DNA of 64,000 nt, taken from assembly GCA_009809945.1 (NCBI GenBank), contig WTPW01001245.1, positions 69,070-133,069 on the forward strand, written 5' to 3'. Source of the stretch: Gigaspora margarita (Eukaryota; Glomeromycota; Glomeromycetes; Diversisporales; Gigasporaceae). The notes under the pieces were generated by a model. The model was not told the DNA's origin. It saw only the letters and a program-made list of their open reading frames with translations, and made no database searches. Positions 1 to 12,526 of this stretch are shown here, in pieces (position 1 is the stretch's first letter; each line of letters starts with the position of its first letter). The position numbers and the translations under genes were made by a program.

Positions 1-57
1 TTGGTGTATCCAAAATTTTAATCGAAATTTCATCGAAAATATCTTAATTTGTCTAGC

Positions 58-1504
58 GTCCCACATAGAGATGGGTTTCATGCGTGCGCATGATTCCTCA
101 ATCATGCGCATGAATGCGCATTAATGCGCATGAATGCGCATTAATGCGCATGTTTCCGAATCATGCGCATTTTATCCCATCAAGATTTTATATAGAAAAA
201 TTAAATATAAAATAAATATAATTAACATTTAATCTATCTATATACTTCAATTCTGGGTTTGTTCGCTTTAACATTTTGATTGGTCGTATCCGAAAAATGT
301 GACCAGAATGTGGGAAAACTAACAGAAATATGACGATTATCTTGGTCGAGTAATTATTGCAACATTCAAGTAATTATTATATTATTTTTTAACGCCCTTA
401 TTAAGCCCTTAAACAACACAAAATCGCGAAACATGAATTGCCAAATTTACTTTGGTTGTTTGATTACCTAATATTTACAAACTATTTTGGGCTAAAAAAA
501 GTTCGTGAATTTGAAAACGTTTTGTATAATGATCTCAAGTTCAAGAATAAGTGCAGAATAAGTGCAAGTGCAAAAACAAGTGCAAGCACATGACAAATGC
601 TCCGCGTCAGATAAAACATAAGATTAATAAAAAAAAATAGTGACTGTATTAGCAAATATCAAAAAAAATTACATTTAACCGAATATTTAGATGATTGATT
701 TCTAGAACTACAAATTTTCTCAGCGATTCGTAGTCTTATGTCGATCTACCAGCCAATAAAATAAAATACGGCTACGTTCAAAAAGTGATCAGTGTGCTAA
801 AACTAATATAGCCAAATAATCAAGTTATTGTGCTTTAACGCTTTTTGATTAGTTATATAACCCGTGATCAAAATTTTAAGACTAATATATCATGAGCAAG
901 TTAAATCAGAAATGTTATCACAATTTAAATTCATTAACAATTGATATAAGAAAATATAATTGTGTAGAAATGTGTCATAGTTGGTGAATACTAATACAAA
1001 TTCTGCACTTGCAAAACATGATATTGTACATCGTAATTGGGAATCTACAAACCAAAATAAAATATTCCGCAGTAACAAATCTCCTGTCTGCACCAGAATA
1101 TCTACTAATTTCATATGTGAGTGTACCATATACTGTAGTTAATAGAATAGTATGTTCAGTAACAGAATTTTTTTGTGACGATCAAATGCAAACTAACTCA
1201 GCATATTTATGAATATTATATTATGCGAATTNACAGATNTTAACTAAGGTTTTAAAGTTTTATACAAAGCTCCCGTGGCAGAGNCACGGGTCAGGCGCTA
1301 GTATATTCTCAAATTATATAAGATAAGCAGCGATGAAGTTTACAATTAGCTAATTTGTAAAAATTATATATGTAGGTAAAATCTGATTAAGAATCAATAT
1401 GTAGTATCTTCATTTAGATGTATTATCAATAATAAAGATAAAAATTACAAAAAAATTTTTTATCATGCGGTATCATGCGCATTTTTCCCATCTCTAGTCC
1501 CACA
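58..1504. mobile_element. Non-autonomous hAT-type element, 1431 bp, with perfect 8-bp TSD
   Basis: The element proper is 66-1496. Its ends are inverted (tagagatggg at 66-75, cccatctcta at 1487-1496) and the similarity continues into an atgcgcat motif on both sides. The flanks are an identical 8-bp direct repeat, gtcccaca, at 58-65 and 1497-1504. An 8-bp duplication with a TAGNG-type terminus is the hAT superfamily signature. No transposase-like frame is visible inside, so it would need a transposase supplied in trans. Three isolated N bases (1232, 1239, 1284) lie inside it. Confidence 0.85.
81..175. repeat. Subterminal atgcgcat repeat of the first hAT element
   Basis: The palindromic octamer atgcgcat recurs about seven times, usually separated by aatgcgcatta-like spacing, just inside the left terminus. 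One or two copies sit inside the right terminus (1465-1482). Clustered subterminal motifs are the usual transposase-binding arrangement in hAT elements, so these are probably recognition sites (inference). Confidence 0.75.
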
Positions 1505-1589
1505 GGTTGTATAATTCTCGATCATAATCATATAACTCGAGCAACCATTTTAAACATGAAAACTCATACAAGACCAAAATTCCAGGTCG

Positions 1590-1760
1590 GAATGCATCAA
1601 AATTATGCCAACTTTAGCGATGCTAGCTAACAAAGTCTATAACAAAATTATCAACTGACATTTCTACTTAAAAACGACTATGGTTTCATTAAAAAAATTT
1701 TTAGTGACAGACAAAATTAATCAATTCAAGCCCTACCGACCAAGATTCCAATGCATTCCG
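1590..1760. repeat. Dispersed repeat, copy 1
   Basis: Shares with 9000-9130 a string of matching segments in the same order: a 'tctataRcaaaattatcaactg' core, then 'atctgttact'-like text, 'tatg(a)tttcattaRtaaaattttta' and a GATC-rich end. Termini are not resolved and no coding potential is visible. It is an old dispersed repeat of unknown class. Confidence 0.5.
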
Positions 1761-1769
1761 ACACAGGTT

Positions 1770-1872
1770 TTAGAAACTAGAGTATGAAACAGAATAGATT
1801 TTTCTTATGTTAAAATCGATTAAAACCGGTTTTAACATAAAAAATGAAACGGCTCCAAACTCTATTAGAAAC
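1770..1872. mobile_element. Very short hAT-type MITE, 87 bp, perfect 8-bp TSD
   Basis: The element is 1778-1864, bounded by tagagt and actcta. It is flanked by identical 8-bp copies of ttagaaac (1770-1777, 1865-1872). The core is a near-perfect palindrome (ttatgttaaaa...ttttaacataa) centred near 1825. The terminus resembles that of the 1.4-kb element at 66-1496. Confidence 0.75.
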
Positions 1873-2880
1873 CTTCCTACATGAGTTGATCCTGGAACAT
1901 AACCACTGCACTATCGACCCACAAGCCCGTTAACCAGATTGAATCTTATATATATATGATTCTAAACGCTTATTATTAAAGAATTCAAAAAAAAAAAAAA
2001 TTTAAAAATAATAAATATAATATATATATTAAAATATATAACTAACTTTATTTTTTAATAACATAAATTATACATTAATTATATCTAAATTAAACCAATT
2101 TATATATATATATATTATATATGTATACTATTGAGGGCGCCGTATTGTTATAATACATTTATGTAGTCTTTAAAATTTATTATGCTGGAAGTTTTATGAC
2201 AAATATTTGCGAAATGAAACGAAACAGTGAGAATGTTCTCTAATGAAGTAGAATTCAATATTTTTAAGATGCATTGACTTAAAAATAAATGATACATCAT
2301 GATCCTTTTAACAAAATTACTTCGTCATAGATATATGTATCTTAATTAAATTATTAAAGTGATATAATTAAAGTTCTCGGTTTATATTTTATATTTTTTA
2401 TACAAATTAATACCATAATAAGGAAAATTTTAACGAGATATAGACATTACTAATGTCTAATGGGTTTCGGGAATTAAAAATTTCTTCTATTATTGAAAAT
2501 CTAATGATTATCTGAAACAAACTTTTCAATTAAGCCCATTGCTAATGTTGTTCTCAATAAGACTACATGCAGGATTAACTCTGTTGTCTAATATATCCAA
2601 TAATTTCTAATGCGAAAATAGATAAAAATAGTGCTTTTTTTTTTTTGAAAAGAATAATTAACGATATGAAAATTAAAGATTTCCTATCGCTATGATTAAC
2701 ATCCCAATATGTCAAGTTACATTATTATTGCTCGATCAGCTGACTTTATTCAAAAAAACTGAATGACTTTATTTACAAAATCTGAAAAACATATGGGATA
2801 AGGGCTCGCTACCCTTAATGGCTCTAATATACATGATCACATTTTCCACCATAGCGACGATCCGAAACTTCAGATAGAGG
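1873..2880. other. AT-rich intergenic DNA
   Basis: Contains (TA)n tracts (about 1948-1957, 2015-2030, 2100-2125) and homopolymer A/T runs. I see no gene, RNA gene or bounded repeat. Confidence 0.6.
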
Positions 2881-2954
2881 GAAATCATTGAATCTTCTCA
2901 TAGCTGAAAAGAGAATCGGTGACTATGTTCTTGCCGATATGAGCGAGGTTCATT

Positions 2955-3315
2955 CTTATGGTCCTTGCGCTACCACTTGCAGCCGTGGAGCCAAATATAA
3001 CAACTGGTCCTTGCACTGCCACTTGCAGCCATGGAGTCAAATACAAAAACTGGTCCTTGCGCTGCCACTTGCAACCGCGGAGCCAACTACCTCTGGTCCT
3101 TGCACTGCCACTTGCAGCCGTGGAGNNNNNNNNNNNNNNNNNNNNNNNNNNNNNNNNNNNNNNNNNNNNNNNNNNNNNNNNNNNNNNNNNNNNNNNNNNN
3201 NNNNNNNNNNNNNNNNNNNGAGCCAACTACCTCTGGTCCTTGCACTGCCACTTGCAGCCATGGAGTCAGGTACACTACAGGTCCTTGCACTGCTAATGCA
3301 GCCGTGGAGTCTGAT
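2955..3315. repeat. GC-rich 43-46 bp minisatellite interrupted by a gap
   Basis: The unit begins ggtccttgc and includes ccacttgcagcc.tggagYcaa; at least five copies are visible (from about 2959, 3005, 3051, 3094, 3236, 3281). The unit is far more GC-rich than its surroundings. All three forward frames are open through part of the array, but this follows from the repeat and is not evidence of a protein. A 94-base run of N lies inside, so the real copy number is unknown. Confidence 0.85.
3126..3219. other. Assembly gap (94 N)
   Basis: An uninterrupted run of N falls in the middle of the minisatellite. A tandem repeat is a typical place for assembly collapse or a sized gap, so the true array may be longer or shorter than drawn. 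Confidence 0.97.
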
Positions 3316-3484
3316 CTAACAAAAGAAACAACACTGCTTGATTGACTTCGGGTGGGTAAGGGAGGGTGATAGAGCCAGCCTTCACAAGGCGAGCGATAGC
3401 GAAACGAAAGATAACCTTCTTCACTGAGATTCTCGGGCTTAAATACTCCTCCCGTATCACTGGTTCATACTTGGCCACAGTCAT
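3293..3484 (-). CDS. Possible short ORF or lost exon, 63 aa, unknown
   Basis: An open frame starts ATG at 3484 and runs into the minisatellite, stopping at about 3293. I recognise no family. Base composition is near-balanced, unlike the AT-rich neighbourhood, and the first ~48 residues look protein-like (mixed charge, no low complexity); the last ~15 fall in repeat-derived sequence. It could be a remnant first exon or part of the same GC-rich insertion as the minisatellite. Nothing around it suggests a function. Confidence 0.2.
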   Translation of the reverse strand: MTVAKYEPVIREEYLSPRISVKKVIFRFAIARLVKAGSITLPYPPEVNQAVLFLLLDQTPRLH

Positions 3485-3812
3485 TGTCCCTTACCCTGTT
3501 ATCGATCTAACAATAATCATAACCATGTGAATATCAAAATCATATGCAAATCTGAAATTACTTGTAAATACAAGTTACAAAATCTCACGACAATAATCAA
3601 AGTATAACCATAAAAGGATACATAACAAAACCTGTACGTAATCGGTCATAAAGTCATCTGATCTCGCAATAATGATCGCCCTGTCACTTCGTTGACAGGC
3701 TTTTCACTACGCATGCAGTAATTGCATCTAAAATTATATAAATTGTACATACATACACATACATACAGTACATTACACAACTTCCGCCTCAACACTCTTT
3801 TCTTGCGTTAAA
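3485..3812 (+). promoter_or_regulatory. Upstream region of the Sel1-kinase gene
   Basis: Gene-free leader with a tacatacatacacatacatac tract (about 3747-3767) and a pyrimidine-rich stretch (ttccgcctcaacactctttt) just ahead of the ATG at 3813. CT-rich leaders are common upstream of fungal transcription starts. I see no clear TATA box at a fixed distance. Confidence 0.3.
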
Positions 3813-5990
3813 ATGTCAAATTATAATAATATATTTGAAAAACAGCGTGAAAAAGTCGATATTTCATCAGATATTACTCAAATAACCAATAATACTACCC
3901 AATTGTATTTAGAAGATACCAATTTACTGGAATTTTCACAAGATTTTCGAAATGAAATTGTCAAAGAAATGTGTAATCTTTATAATGAAGAAATATTGAA
4001 ATGCGATAGTTCTGAACCAGTTCTTGAAAAATTAAAACAATTCCTAATAAAGAAGAAGCAAAATCCAGTTAATATTATCGATTTTTGCTTAGATTATCAA
4101 ACCAATCCAACGATTCAACTCGTTCTTGCAAGTTGCTATTTTTATGGTAAATGGGTTGAAAAGGATGAACACAAATCATTCAATTATTACCAAAAATCAG
4201 CAGAGATGAATAATTCCCAAGGGATATATTGTCTCGGTGTCTGTTACGAAAGAGGAATTGGAGTTGAAAAGGATATACATAAGGCATTTATTTATTATCA
4301 AAAATCAGCAGAGATGGGAAACGCTAAAGGTACATATAATGCTGGATGTTGTTATCGAGATGGAATTGGAGTTGAAAAGGATGAATATAAGGCATTTATT
4401 TATTATCAAAAATCTGCAGAGATGGGAAATGCTTCTGGAGAATATTCTGTTGGAACTTGTTATCAATATGGAATTGGAGTTGAAATGGATTATCATAAGG
4501 CATTTATTTATTTTCAAAAATCTGCAGAGATGGGATACGCTGCTGGAGAATTTGCTGTTGGAATTTGTTATCGAGATGGAATTGGAGTTGAAATGGATTA
4601 TCACAAGGCATTTATTTATTTTCAAAAATCTGCAGAGATGGGATACGCTGCTGGAACAAATGAAACTGGTCTTTGCTATTTGCAAGGAAAAGGAGTTTGC
4701 AAAGATGAGAAAATAGCCTTTGAATATTTTAAAAAAGCTGCAGATATGGGTTATATTAGCGCAATTTTACAAGTAGGTGACTGTTATCGAAATGGAATCG
4801 GAGTACCGAGAGATATACAGCGGGCTAATCATTGGTATCGAATAGAAAGAGGTGTAAATAAGGTAGAAAAATTATCATATGAGAATATTGATGATAATTT
4901 AAAACAAATACTAGACGATGAAAAGTATCAACTATTATGGATTCCTCATAATGAATGTCAAAATATAAAAGAGATAGGAAAAGGTGGATTCGCGACTGTC
5001 TATTATGCACATTGGCTTGATAAAAATAGAAATTATAGGACACCAATTGCACTTAAATTGATTCATGGTTCAAATACATGTAATCAAGAATTTGTTGAAG
5101 AGGTAAAATTAATGCAATCAAGAATTTATTAATGAAATAATACTAATGGTTTGTTATTTATTTAATTACAGTTGAAAACATATTGCGAAATCGGATACGA
5201 TAATCCATCATTCTTAAAATGTTATGGAATATCAAGAGATAATAAAACTAACGATTATATTATCGTTTTGAAATACGCGAGTAAAGGCTCATTGCGTCAA
5301 AATCTTAAGTCGGTAGCACAAATGAAATGGAAAGATAAATTAAATGTGTTATATAGTATCGCTTCAGACCTTGAATCAATCCATTCTCAAGAATTGATTC
5401 ATCGAGATTTACATTCCGGAAATATTTTGCAAGATCATTTACATAGTGCATATATTACAGATTTAGGACTTTCAACATCATCTAATATGAAACAAAAAGA
5501 AGGAATTAGTGGTGTTATGTCATATGTTGCACCCGAAGTTTTGATGGGTCAAGCATTCACGCAAGCGGCAGATATCTATAGCTTTGGAGTTATTATGTAT
5601 GAGGTTTCAACTGGAAGAAGAGCATTTGATGGTGAACCTTTCGACACTAAACTTGCAGTAAAAATATGTCAGGGAAAAAGACCAGAATTTGATAAGGGAA
5701 TACATGTACCTGATTGTTACATTGAATTAGCTAAGGAATGCATGGACCAGGATCAAAATGAACGACCCACGGCAACTGTCATTGGTGGCATAATTTGTCA
5801 TTGGCTTTACGCGATGAGTAAGAATAGTAATAATTATAATGAAATCAAAAAACATTTCTTGGATGCCGATAAAATTGAACTTAATGTTGAATCACCAAAA
5901 CATCCGGATCACATATACACCAGCAAACTCATTAATACGCTAGAGATAACAAGCAAATTAGATTTGCAGGAAATTCCTAATGATTCATAA
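3813..5990 (+). CDS. Sel1-repeat / TKL-type protein kinase, two exons, 702 aa
   Basis: Predicted cytosolic signalling protein. Exon 1 is 3813-5102 and exon 2 is 5172-5990. The 69-nt phase-0 intron (5103-5171) starts GTAAAA and ends TTACAG, and splicing joins ...VEE to LKTY in frame. Residues 1-95 are a polar N-terminus. About 98-345 hold seven Sel1-like repeats of 36 residues (consensus GxCYxxGIGVxxDxxKAFxYYQKSAEMG), a helical scaffold for partner binding. The kinase domain (about 383-660) is complete: glycine loop GKGGFATV (389-396), Ala-Leu-Lys with K415, HRD at 507-509, DLG in place of DFG at 527-529, and APE at 550-552. The set predicts an active Ser/Thr-type TKL kinase. Sel1-kinase fusions of this style are greatly expanded in Glomeromycotina. 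Substrate and pathway cannot be read from sequence. The only alternative gene model is the unspliced 439-aa form, which lacks most of the kinase. Confidence 0.93.
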
Positions 5991-8900
5991 ATCAATTCCC
6001 CAAAAATTATTAAAAGAAAGAACAATTAAATAGAATTTATTTGATGAAACCTTTTATTTGCCCTTGTATGAATATGAGCTGGATTGAGGTTATTCGACTG
6101 AATTTGATTAGTTTATTTCTTTTATATATTATTTTATCTCTTTTTTTTTTATATATATTATGATATGTTATTTTAAAGATGAAAGCTATCTTTTTATATA
6201 TTATGATATGTTATTTTTAAAGGATGGGCGCTTTCTTTTTATGTTATTGTAAAAGACGAGTCTCATGACCTTGACAATTATATATTAATAAAATACCTTT
6301 AAAAAATGATAACCAAAATATGGTAAAGTGTTTCATTTTTCGAAATTTTGTATATGATGATCTTATAAACCTTAACAAGTATCACCTATCTTTAATTAAA
6401 GCAATAATTGTTTTTTACTATTATACAAACAAGGTAGATTTAATGAATCTAAATTTGTTTATTATTGGCAATAAACCGTACATCGAGAACTTATACTCAA
6501 TAATTATTTAAAATTATTTAGTTCATGAAGAAATTTAGCAAAAACAGATCTCATCAACCAGATGATCTTATTATAAAAAAAAATTCTAAATAAGTTAGAA
6601 TTAACGTATCTCTCTAAAATAATAATGTTATTCAGCATAAAATTGTTCTGCAGAAAACTTGCTAAAGTCTTATTTAATACATGAGTTGGTAACTTTTCAA
6701 ATTTTATTTCAATAAATATGCTCAAACAATGGTGAACGTAATTTATGGGTGGATCGCAATTGTCTACATCTTTGTGGCAGTATGAAGACTCAAGTTTGCT
6801 TATTTGGCTAGGTCACTTATTCTAAACATCAAGTTTACTTTAACATGCTGATTGTATTGTATGACAAAATGAAAATATAACACAAAACATAATGATGATT
6901 CTCTATTATTGAAACCTCTTAATTAATACGTTGTACGGTTTGTGTCAAATTGTACTGTATGCACTTATTCTCTGGGTGGAGAGAATTGGCTTAACTTGGG
7001 CTCATTCTCACGCGTATATTAATATTAACAATGTTTATATTTTTGCGATCAAAGTTTCTGAGTCTGAAAATTTCTTGGTTTATAAACATAAAGTGACAGA
7101 GTAACCCAGCAATCATGCATTATCTGTAAACAATGTACATGATGATTTGCAGACCAAGTAAAAAGCAATGCGTGTTTCATTATTGCTGCCCATAGTCATA
7201 TGGAAATTGATCGAATTAATGATCTTTGATGTCTCCAAGTATTTGCTGAAAAAAAACAAATAAAAAGACCCAATAAAATTGAAATTTAGAGTCAGTTTTT
7301 CCAGGTAGATCTAGGCTTTGACATATAATTAAACTTTTCCTATTAAGTTGGTACACGATATATATGTGTCTACAAAGTCTGATTTTTGACAAATTTACAT
7401 ATAATTCAAAATCGTTAATCAAAAACTTTTTGAAGCCTTTTTGTCCTAATTATCGCTACTTGTGTTTTAACTTATATTATAATTACTTAGCTCACCTATT
7501 CCACCCTAATTCATTGACTTACCAATCATCGGAAACCATAATATCGCTTTTTGCAATTTAAAGAATTTTTATATTAATATGGAGTTATCTGTGAAATATT
7601 GTTTAATAGACAGAGACTTATCATTCAATCATAACCGGAATGTATTGAAAATTTATATCTTATTAATATTTAATGAGGTTTTCTTATTCACAAGGTTATG
7701 AGATGGTCTCCAAAAGTTTATTAAATTATTTCTAATCCTAATACATATATTTCATATGTTTTAAAATATTTTTATATTTAAATTGTCTATCTTTATGACT
7801 TTTTAAACGATTACTGACTAAATAAAAGTAAATATATCTAATAATCTCATCAAATTGCTCATTAGGTGTTTATTTAAAAACTTGATATTTATAAGGGTTG
7901 GGCAACTTGAAATTGACTATCGGAAATCTAGTGATCAGTAAAAAGCAATGGATTAAGAAAATTAGACAACACATAATATAAATTTAAAAATTATATTTAA
8001 AATTTTTTTGTAATTTTGAACAAAAAAATTAATGCGTTTTTCCAAGTACTGTAGGCCTAAAGATTATTGTCACAAAGAAATTCCTTTTTATGAATAAATC
8101 TAATTAGCTTGTCTAGAAATTGAATTTCGAAATTTCAATTATATTTTATTTTACAGTTTTATTTCTAATCGTTCTCTAAACTGGCAGTTTAGTTTGACGA
8201 ATCATATCAAATATTTTCAAAAAAAAAAACAAAAAACAAAGGAAGAATTGAATGCATGGCGTGGGAGGGTAAAAAAATTTCGAAGTAAAAAAAAAATAGT
8301 GATTTAAAAAGAATTAAGATATAGTTTGGCATAAAAATGACCAATTCTATTATACTATTAAAATAATATTGCAGAATCGGAATATAACTGGATAATAGAG
8401 TATCATCAAGTTATTTCTTTTTAAAAATTGTAAATAAAATTAGATTCGGATTTTATTTATCATTATTATTAGTTTATAAATATTATCTTTATACAACTAA
8501 CTTAAATTATATTCGATATTAATATTAAATAAGTTATGCAAGAGATTATTTAACTACTAATGCTAAGATAAATTCTAACTTAATCTTGTTAATAAAAAGT
8601 GTTTAAATAATATTTTCATTATAGCATAATTTGATTAATATATCATAGGATACTGGACAATTTTGAAATGTCCTTGTCCAGTAAAAAAAAGCCGGATATA
8701 TAGATTGTCCAACTCTTATGTTTATTATATCTAAATTTGAAATTTAAATTAGATTTAGTAAAGATATTAAGGATATTAATAAAAGTTAATCATATTTGAA
8801 TAAATTATGGTTTTTTGGTCAATAAATTTCTATTGTATCCAACTTCTATTGTATGAAATATTATAAAAATAATAATTTTAGGAATTTTTATTAAATTTAA

Positions 8901-9879
8901 AACTATTAATATAAATTTTTTGTCAAATAATAAATAATGATGTAAAATTATATTGATTTTACGCATTTATGCGGATTTTTACATGAGGATATCCAAATTT
9001 CGAGTCAAATGTGTCGCATCTTGGCCACTATTTATTAGCAGATTCTATAGCAAAATTATCAACTGGGCATCTGTTACTTAATGAATGGATATGATTTCAT
9101 TAGTAAAATTTTTAATGATCTTGAGCATATCCACGACCCTGAATTTTGGTAACCCTCCTTTTAGTAAGATTCGGTAAATCAAAATTTCGTGTAAATTCAG
9201 TGATAGTAATTTTGAACACATGACATTTAGTTTCTGTGATCAAATTTTCGGTGATTTAGGAGTTAAAATTTAGTTCGTACTTGCAAATCAAATGTTGCAA
9301 TAATACTGGCCGAACTTTTATAAATGAAAATTACATGTAATGTAAATTATGTAACTCAACCCTAATAATAAAGCTGAATTTCTCATATAGTTTATTATAC
9401 ATATTAGAATATGAAAGAAAAAACAGTCATTAAATGTCTTTTAACAACTCATTATTTGTTTCTTCAAATGTCTTGAAAAAACTAACTATACAATACGTCT
9501 GTCAATGTTTTATTTTGTCATCTATGTTTGATCTTTAATATAACTTTAAAAATGATTGATAAGAAATATCTTTTTGCAAACATTTATGATTAGTGTTAAC
9601 CCACCTTTCATTATATGAATATTCATCATTCTGCAAAAATTAATAAGTAACTAACGCGGATTCTACAACAATAGATTTTTGACTAAATAAATAGGAAAAT
9701 TTTATCTTTTTATAATAACATATCTTGTTTTTAAGATGTTACATTTAGTTCATTCAATCCGCTATCTAAATAATTATAATAAAACTACCTTGATAAAGTA
9801 ATGCGATAGTATGTTTAATAAATTTGCTTTTATAAATATTATTAGGATATGCTTGTAGGCATGTACATTAATATTTTTC
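5991..9879. other. Gene-poor AT-rich region
   Basis: Downstream of the kinase gene the text tttcttttatatattattttatctc and related ttatgatatgttattttaaagatg segments repeat twice (6170-6240). Similar text occurs beside the decayed kinase at 11575-11690. Open frames here are all under 75 codons, composition-driven and without recognisable motifs. A small dyad (ctggacaattt...aaatgtcc) lies near 8653. No RNA gene seen. Confidence 0.6.
9000..9130. repeat. Dispersed repeat, copy 2
   Basis: Counterpart of 1590-1760: shared order of 'tctatagcaaaattatcaactg', 'catctgttactta' and 'gatttcattagtaaaattttta'. The two copies are clearly diverged. Confidence 0.5.
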
Positions 9880-11560
9880 AGTACTTCTTCTGATTTAACT
9901 AACTCTAATGAACATTTTCATCGTTCTGCCATTCGTCAAGTGTTACACAAATTTTTATTGCTAATGGGCGATTTCTGGTTCTTTTTCCCAACATTTCTTT
10001 ATTAGGTTTAAATAACATTGTGGAATATCCTCAATAACTATTGGTCTTAAGTCATTACGGTATATTTCTATTTGAAGTCGTATTCCAAATTCTTGATTAT
10101 AAGACGCAGATTTTCTTTATAAAATTTCCCACATAATTATGCCAAATGAGTATATATCTGATGCAGTTGTATATTGACCTCTGAATAAAGGTTCCTGTGC
10201 TATATACGGTAAAATTCCATAAATTCCGCGACGTTTGTCTTTAAAGCTATGCTTGTAGATATTAAAGTCTCAAGTCTGCAATATATGGCTATGTAAACTA
10301 TAGAGTAAAATATTACCACTATGCAAATCTCTATGAATAAGTTCTTGAGAATGGATTATTTTAAGGTCAGAAGAAATACATTGCAATAGAGTTAATTTGT
10401 TTTTTCAATATTGCTGTGCTACTGAGTGAAGATTGCTACGCAAAGAGCCCATAGGTGCATATTCCAAAAAAAGAATATAATCTTCTGAAAATTAATCTTT
10501 TGATACTCCAAAACATCTTAAAAATGTTGGATTTTTATTGTAAATATCACAATATGCTTTTAACTTTAGCATTAAAAAAAATAATTAGCTGCTTAAAATT
10601 TTATCCATTTTTAGTGTATAAATAAAGTTACCTATTTTATAAATACTTCATTATATTCTTTTGAATTATGTAGCAATTTCAATGCAACATTATTGTCAAT
10701 GTTTAGGTCTTTATCGTTCCATGTAACATAATATACTGTCGCAAATCCGCCTTTTCCTATTTTTTTTTATGTTTTTAAATTCATTATAAGCAAACCAAAA
10801 TAATGAATATTTACTTTTAGCTAATATAACTTTTAAATCATCGTCAATATCTGGATTATCATATATTTGCTGTTTGTTGCTAAGGAAAAAGCTATATTTA
10901 TATTGTTACCGTTAGATTTAAACTACTTAACAATAAATATCATTGATAAGAATTAATCACCTAATATTTGTTTCCGTTCTCTAAATAATTTTTAATTAGT
11001 TATAGAATGAAAATTAATAAATTATAATAAAAATATAATATAATTACATCTGGTACCATTCCTTGCCTTTTGTAAATCTCAACACTATTTATTGCAACAA
11101 CGTTACCCATAACTGCAGATTTTGATAATAAATGAAAGCTTTACGTTCATCCTTTCCGATTCCAATTCCGTTCAAATAACAACTCTAACATTATATGTTC
11201 CTCTATCTCTGCAGATTTTGCCAATAAATGAATACTTTATGTTCATTCTTTCCGATTCCAATTCCGTCCAAATAACAATATCCAACACTAAATTTTCCAC
11301 TAACATCACCATCATCAGCAGATTTTTGATAGCAAATGAATGCCCATGTTCATTTTTTTTCAACACCAATTCCATTTTTATAACAATATCCAACACTATA
11401 TGTTCCACTATCGTGATCCATATCTGCAGATTTTTAATAATAAATGAATGTTTTTTATTCATCCTTTTCAACCCAATTCCATGATGATTACAATGTCCAA
11501 CATTATATGTTCCACTTACGTGAACCATCTCTGCTGATTTTTGATAATAAAAAATTTAAC
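9880..11560 (-). pseudogene. Decayed Sel1-repeat / TKL kinase gene
   Basis: Reading the minus strand from 11560, Sel1-like repeats (YNVGHCNHHGIG, YYQKSA-type text) are recognisable but change frame repeatedly between 11530 and 11050. A kinase N-lobe follows near 10790-10640, with GGFATVYY preceded by a one-base frameshift in the glycine loop, and VALKLLH. An intron-like segment separates it from the C-lobe (about 10560-9900), which keeps IHRDLHSGNILL, a degraded DFG region with a stop, SDIYSFGIIMWEI and further stops. Domain order and spacing match the intact gene at 3813-5990, including the intron after the N-lobe. Multiple stops and frameshifts make it non-functional. Confidence 0.85.
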
Positions 11561-12526
11561 CAAATTCATTGTGTTTATTTCTTTTATATATTATATTATT
11601 GTAAAGGATGACTTTATGTATATATAACCAAATTCATAATGTTTATTTCTTTTATAAATTATATTATTGTAAAGGATGTGCTTTATATATAATATTATGA
11701 TATCACGGGTCGAAATCAAAAATATCATCCAAATATCATATAATAATCGCCATAGGCGATTGCAGGCTGATATGTTATTGGATATAAGCGATTGATAGGG
11801 TATAAAAAATGGCGATATGCTGAAGATTTTGGTGAGTTATGTTACATATCGGCCTGGTGCATAAAAATAATATCCAAATATTGGTAAGAATAATTATACA
11901 AGATAATAAACAGATATTTTTAAGATATATTAAAGATAATTTAACAACTAGATATATCATAAGCCGATATTATGTCAACTATTTAATAAAAAAAATTTTC
12001 ATCCATTTGCACGATACAATGCCAATATTTTAAATATTTTTCTGAAAATTAATCTATTATTAAAATATTGCCTTAATATTTGTCAGATGATATAATATCA
12101 TTATTGAAAGCAATTTAGGCTGATAGATTAAAGATAATTAGCAATTATGAGAAGATATTATATTGGCTATTTAATTAAAAATTTATCTTCTATTATATGG
12201 TATTATACTGATATAGTAAACTATGAGATTGCATGCTTGATTTTCTAAGATGATTTTAGAGTGATATATTAATTTTATTAAAGAGATATTTGATCGATAT
12301 AATACATATATAAATGATATTTTGATATGATTTTTAATATATTGACTAATTTTATAATAATCTGGTACTTATAATTAAGAAAATATATTACTAATAATAT
12401 AAGTTGCTTTTATATAAGTGATGTATTGGCCTATCAATAACATAAAAATTTTAGATGATATAGGACTGATAAAAATAAGTTGGTTGGTTTTATGAGTAAA
12501 ACTGATAATATAATTTTTTTAGATAA
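11561..12526. other. AT-rich spacer with short direct repeats
   Basis: Two ~70-bp direct copies of a gtttatttcttttat...ttattgtaaaggatg unit lie at about 11567-11690. From 11700 onward the text is dominated by degenerate gatata/ataatat motifs, including an 'ataatataatttttttagat' segment (12505-12524) that recurs after the SINE (13305-13420). No gene found. Confidence 0.5.

Noticed and set aside
2885-3345. Five overlapping frames through the N gap
   Set aside because: Repeat-derived and bridged by unknown bases.
4237-4716. 159-codon plus-strand frame and 126-codon minus-strand frame across the Sel1 region
   Set aside because: Both are shadows of the 36-residue Sel1 repeat read in other frames; the repeat keeps all frames open.
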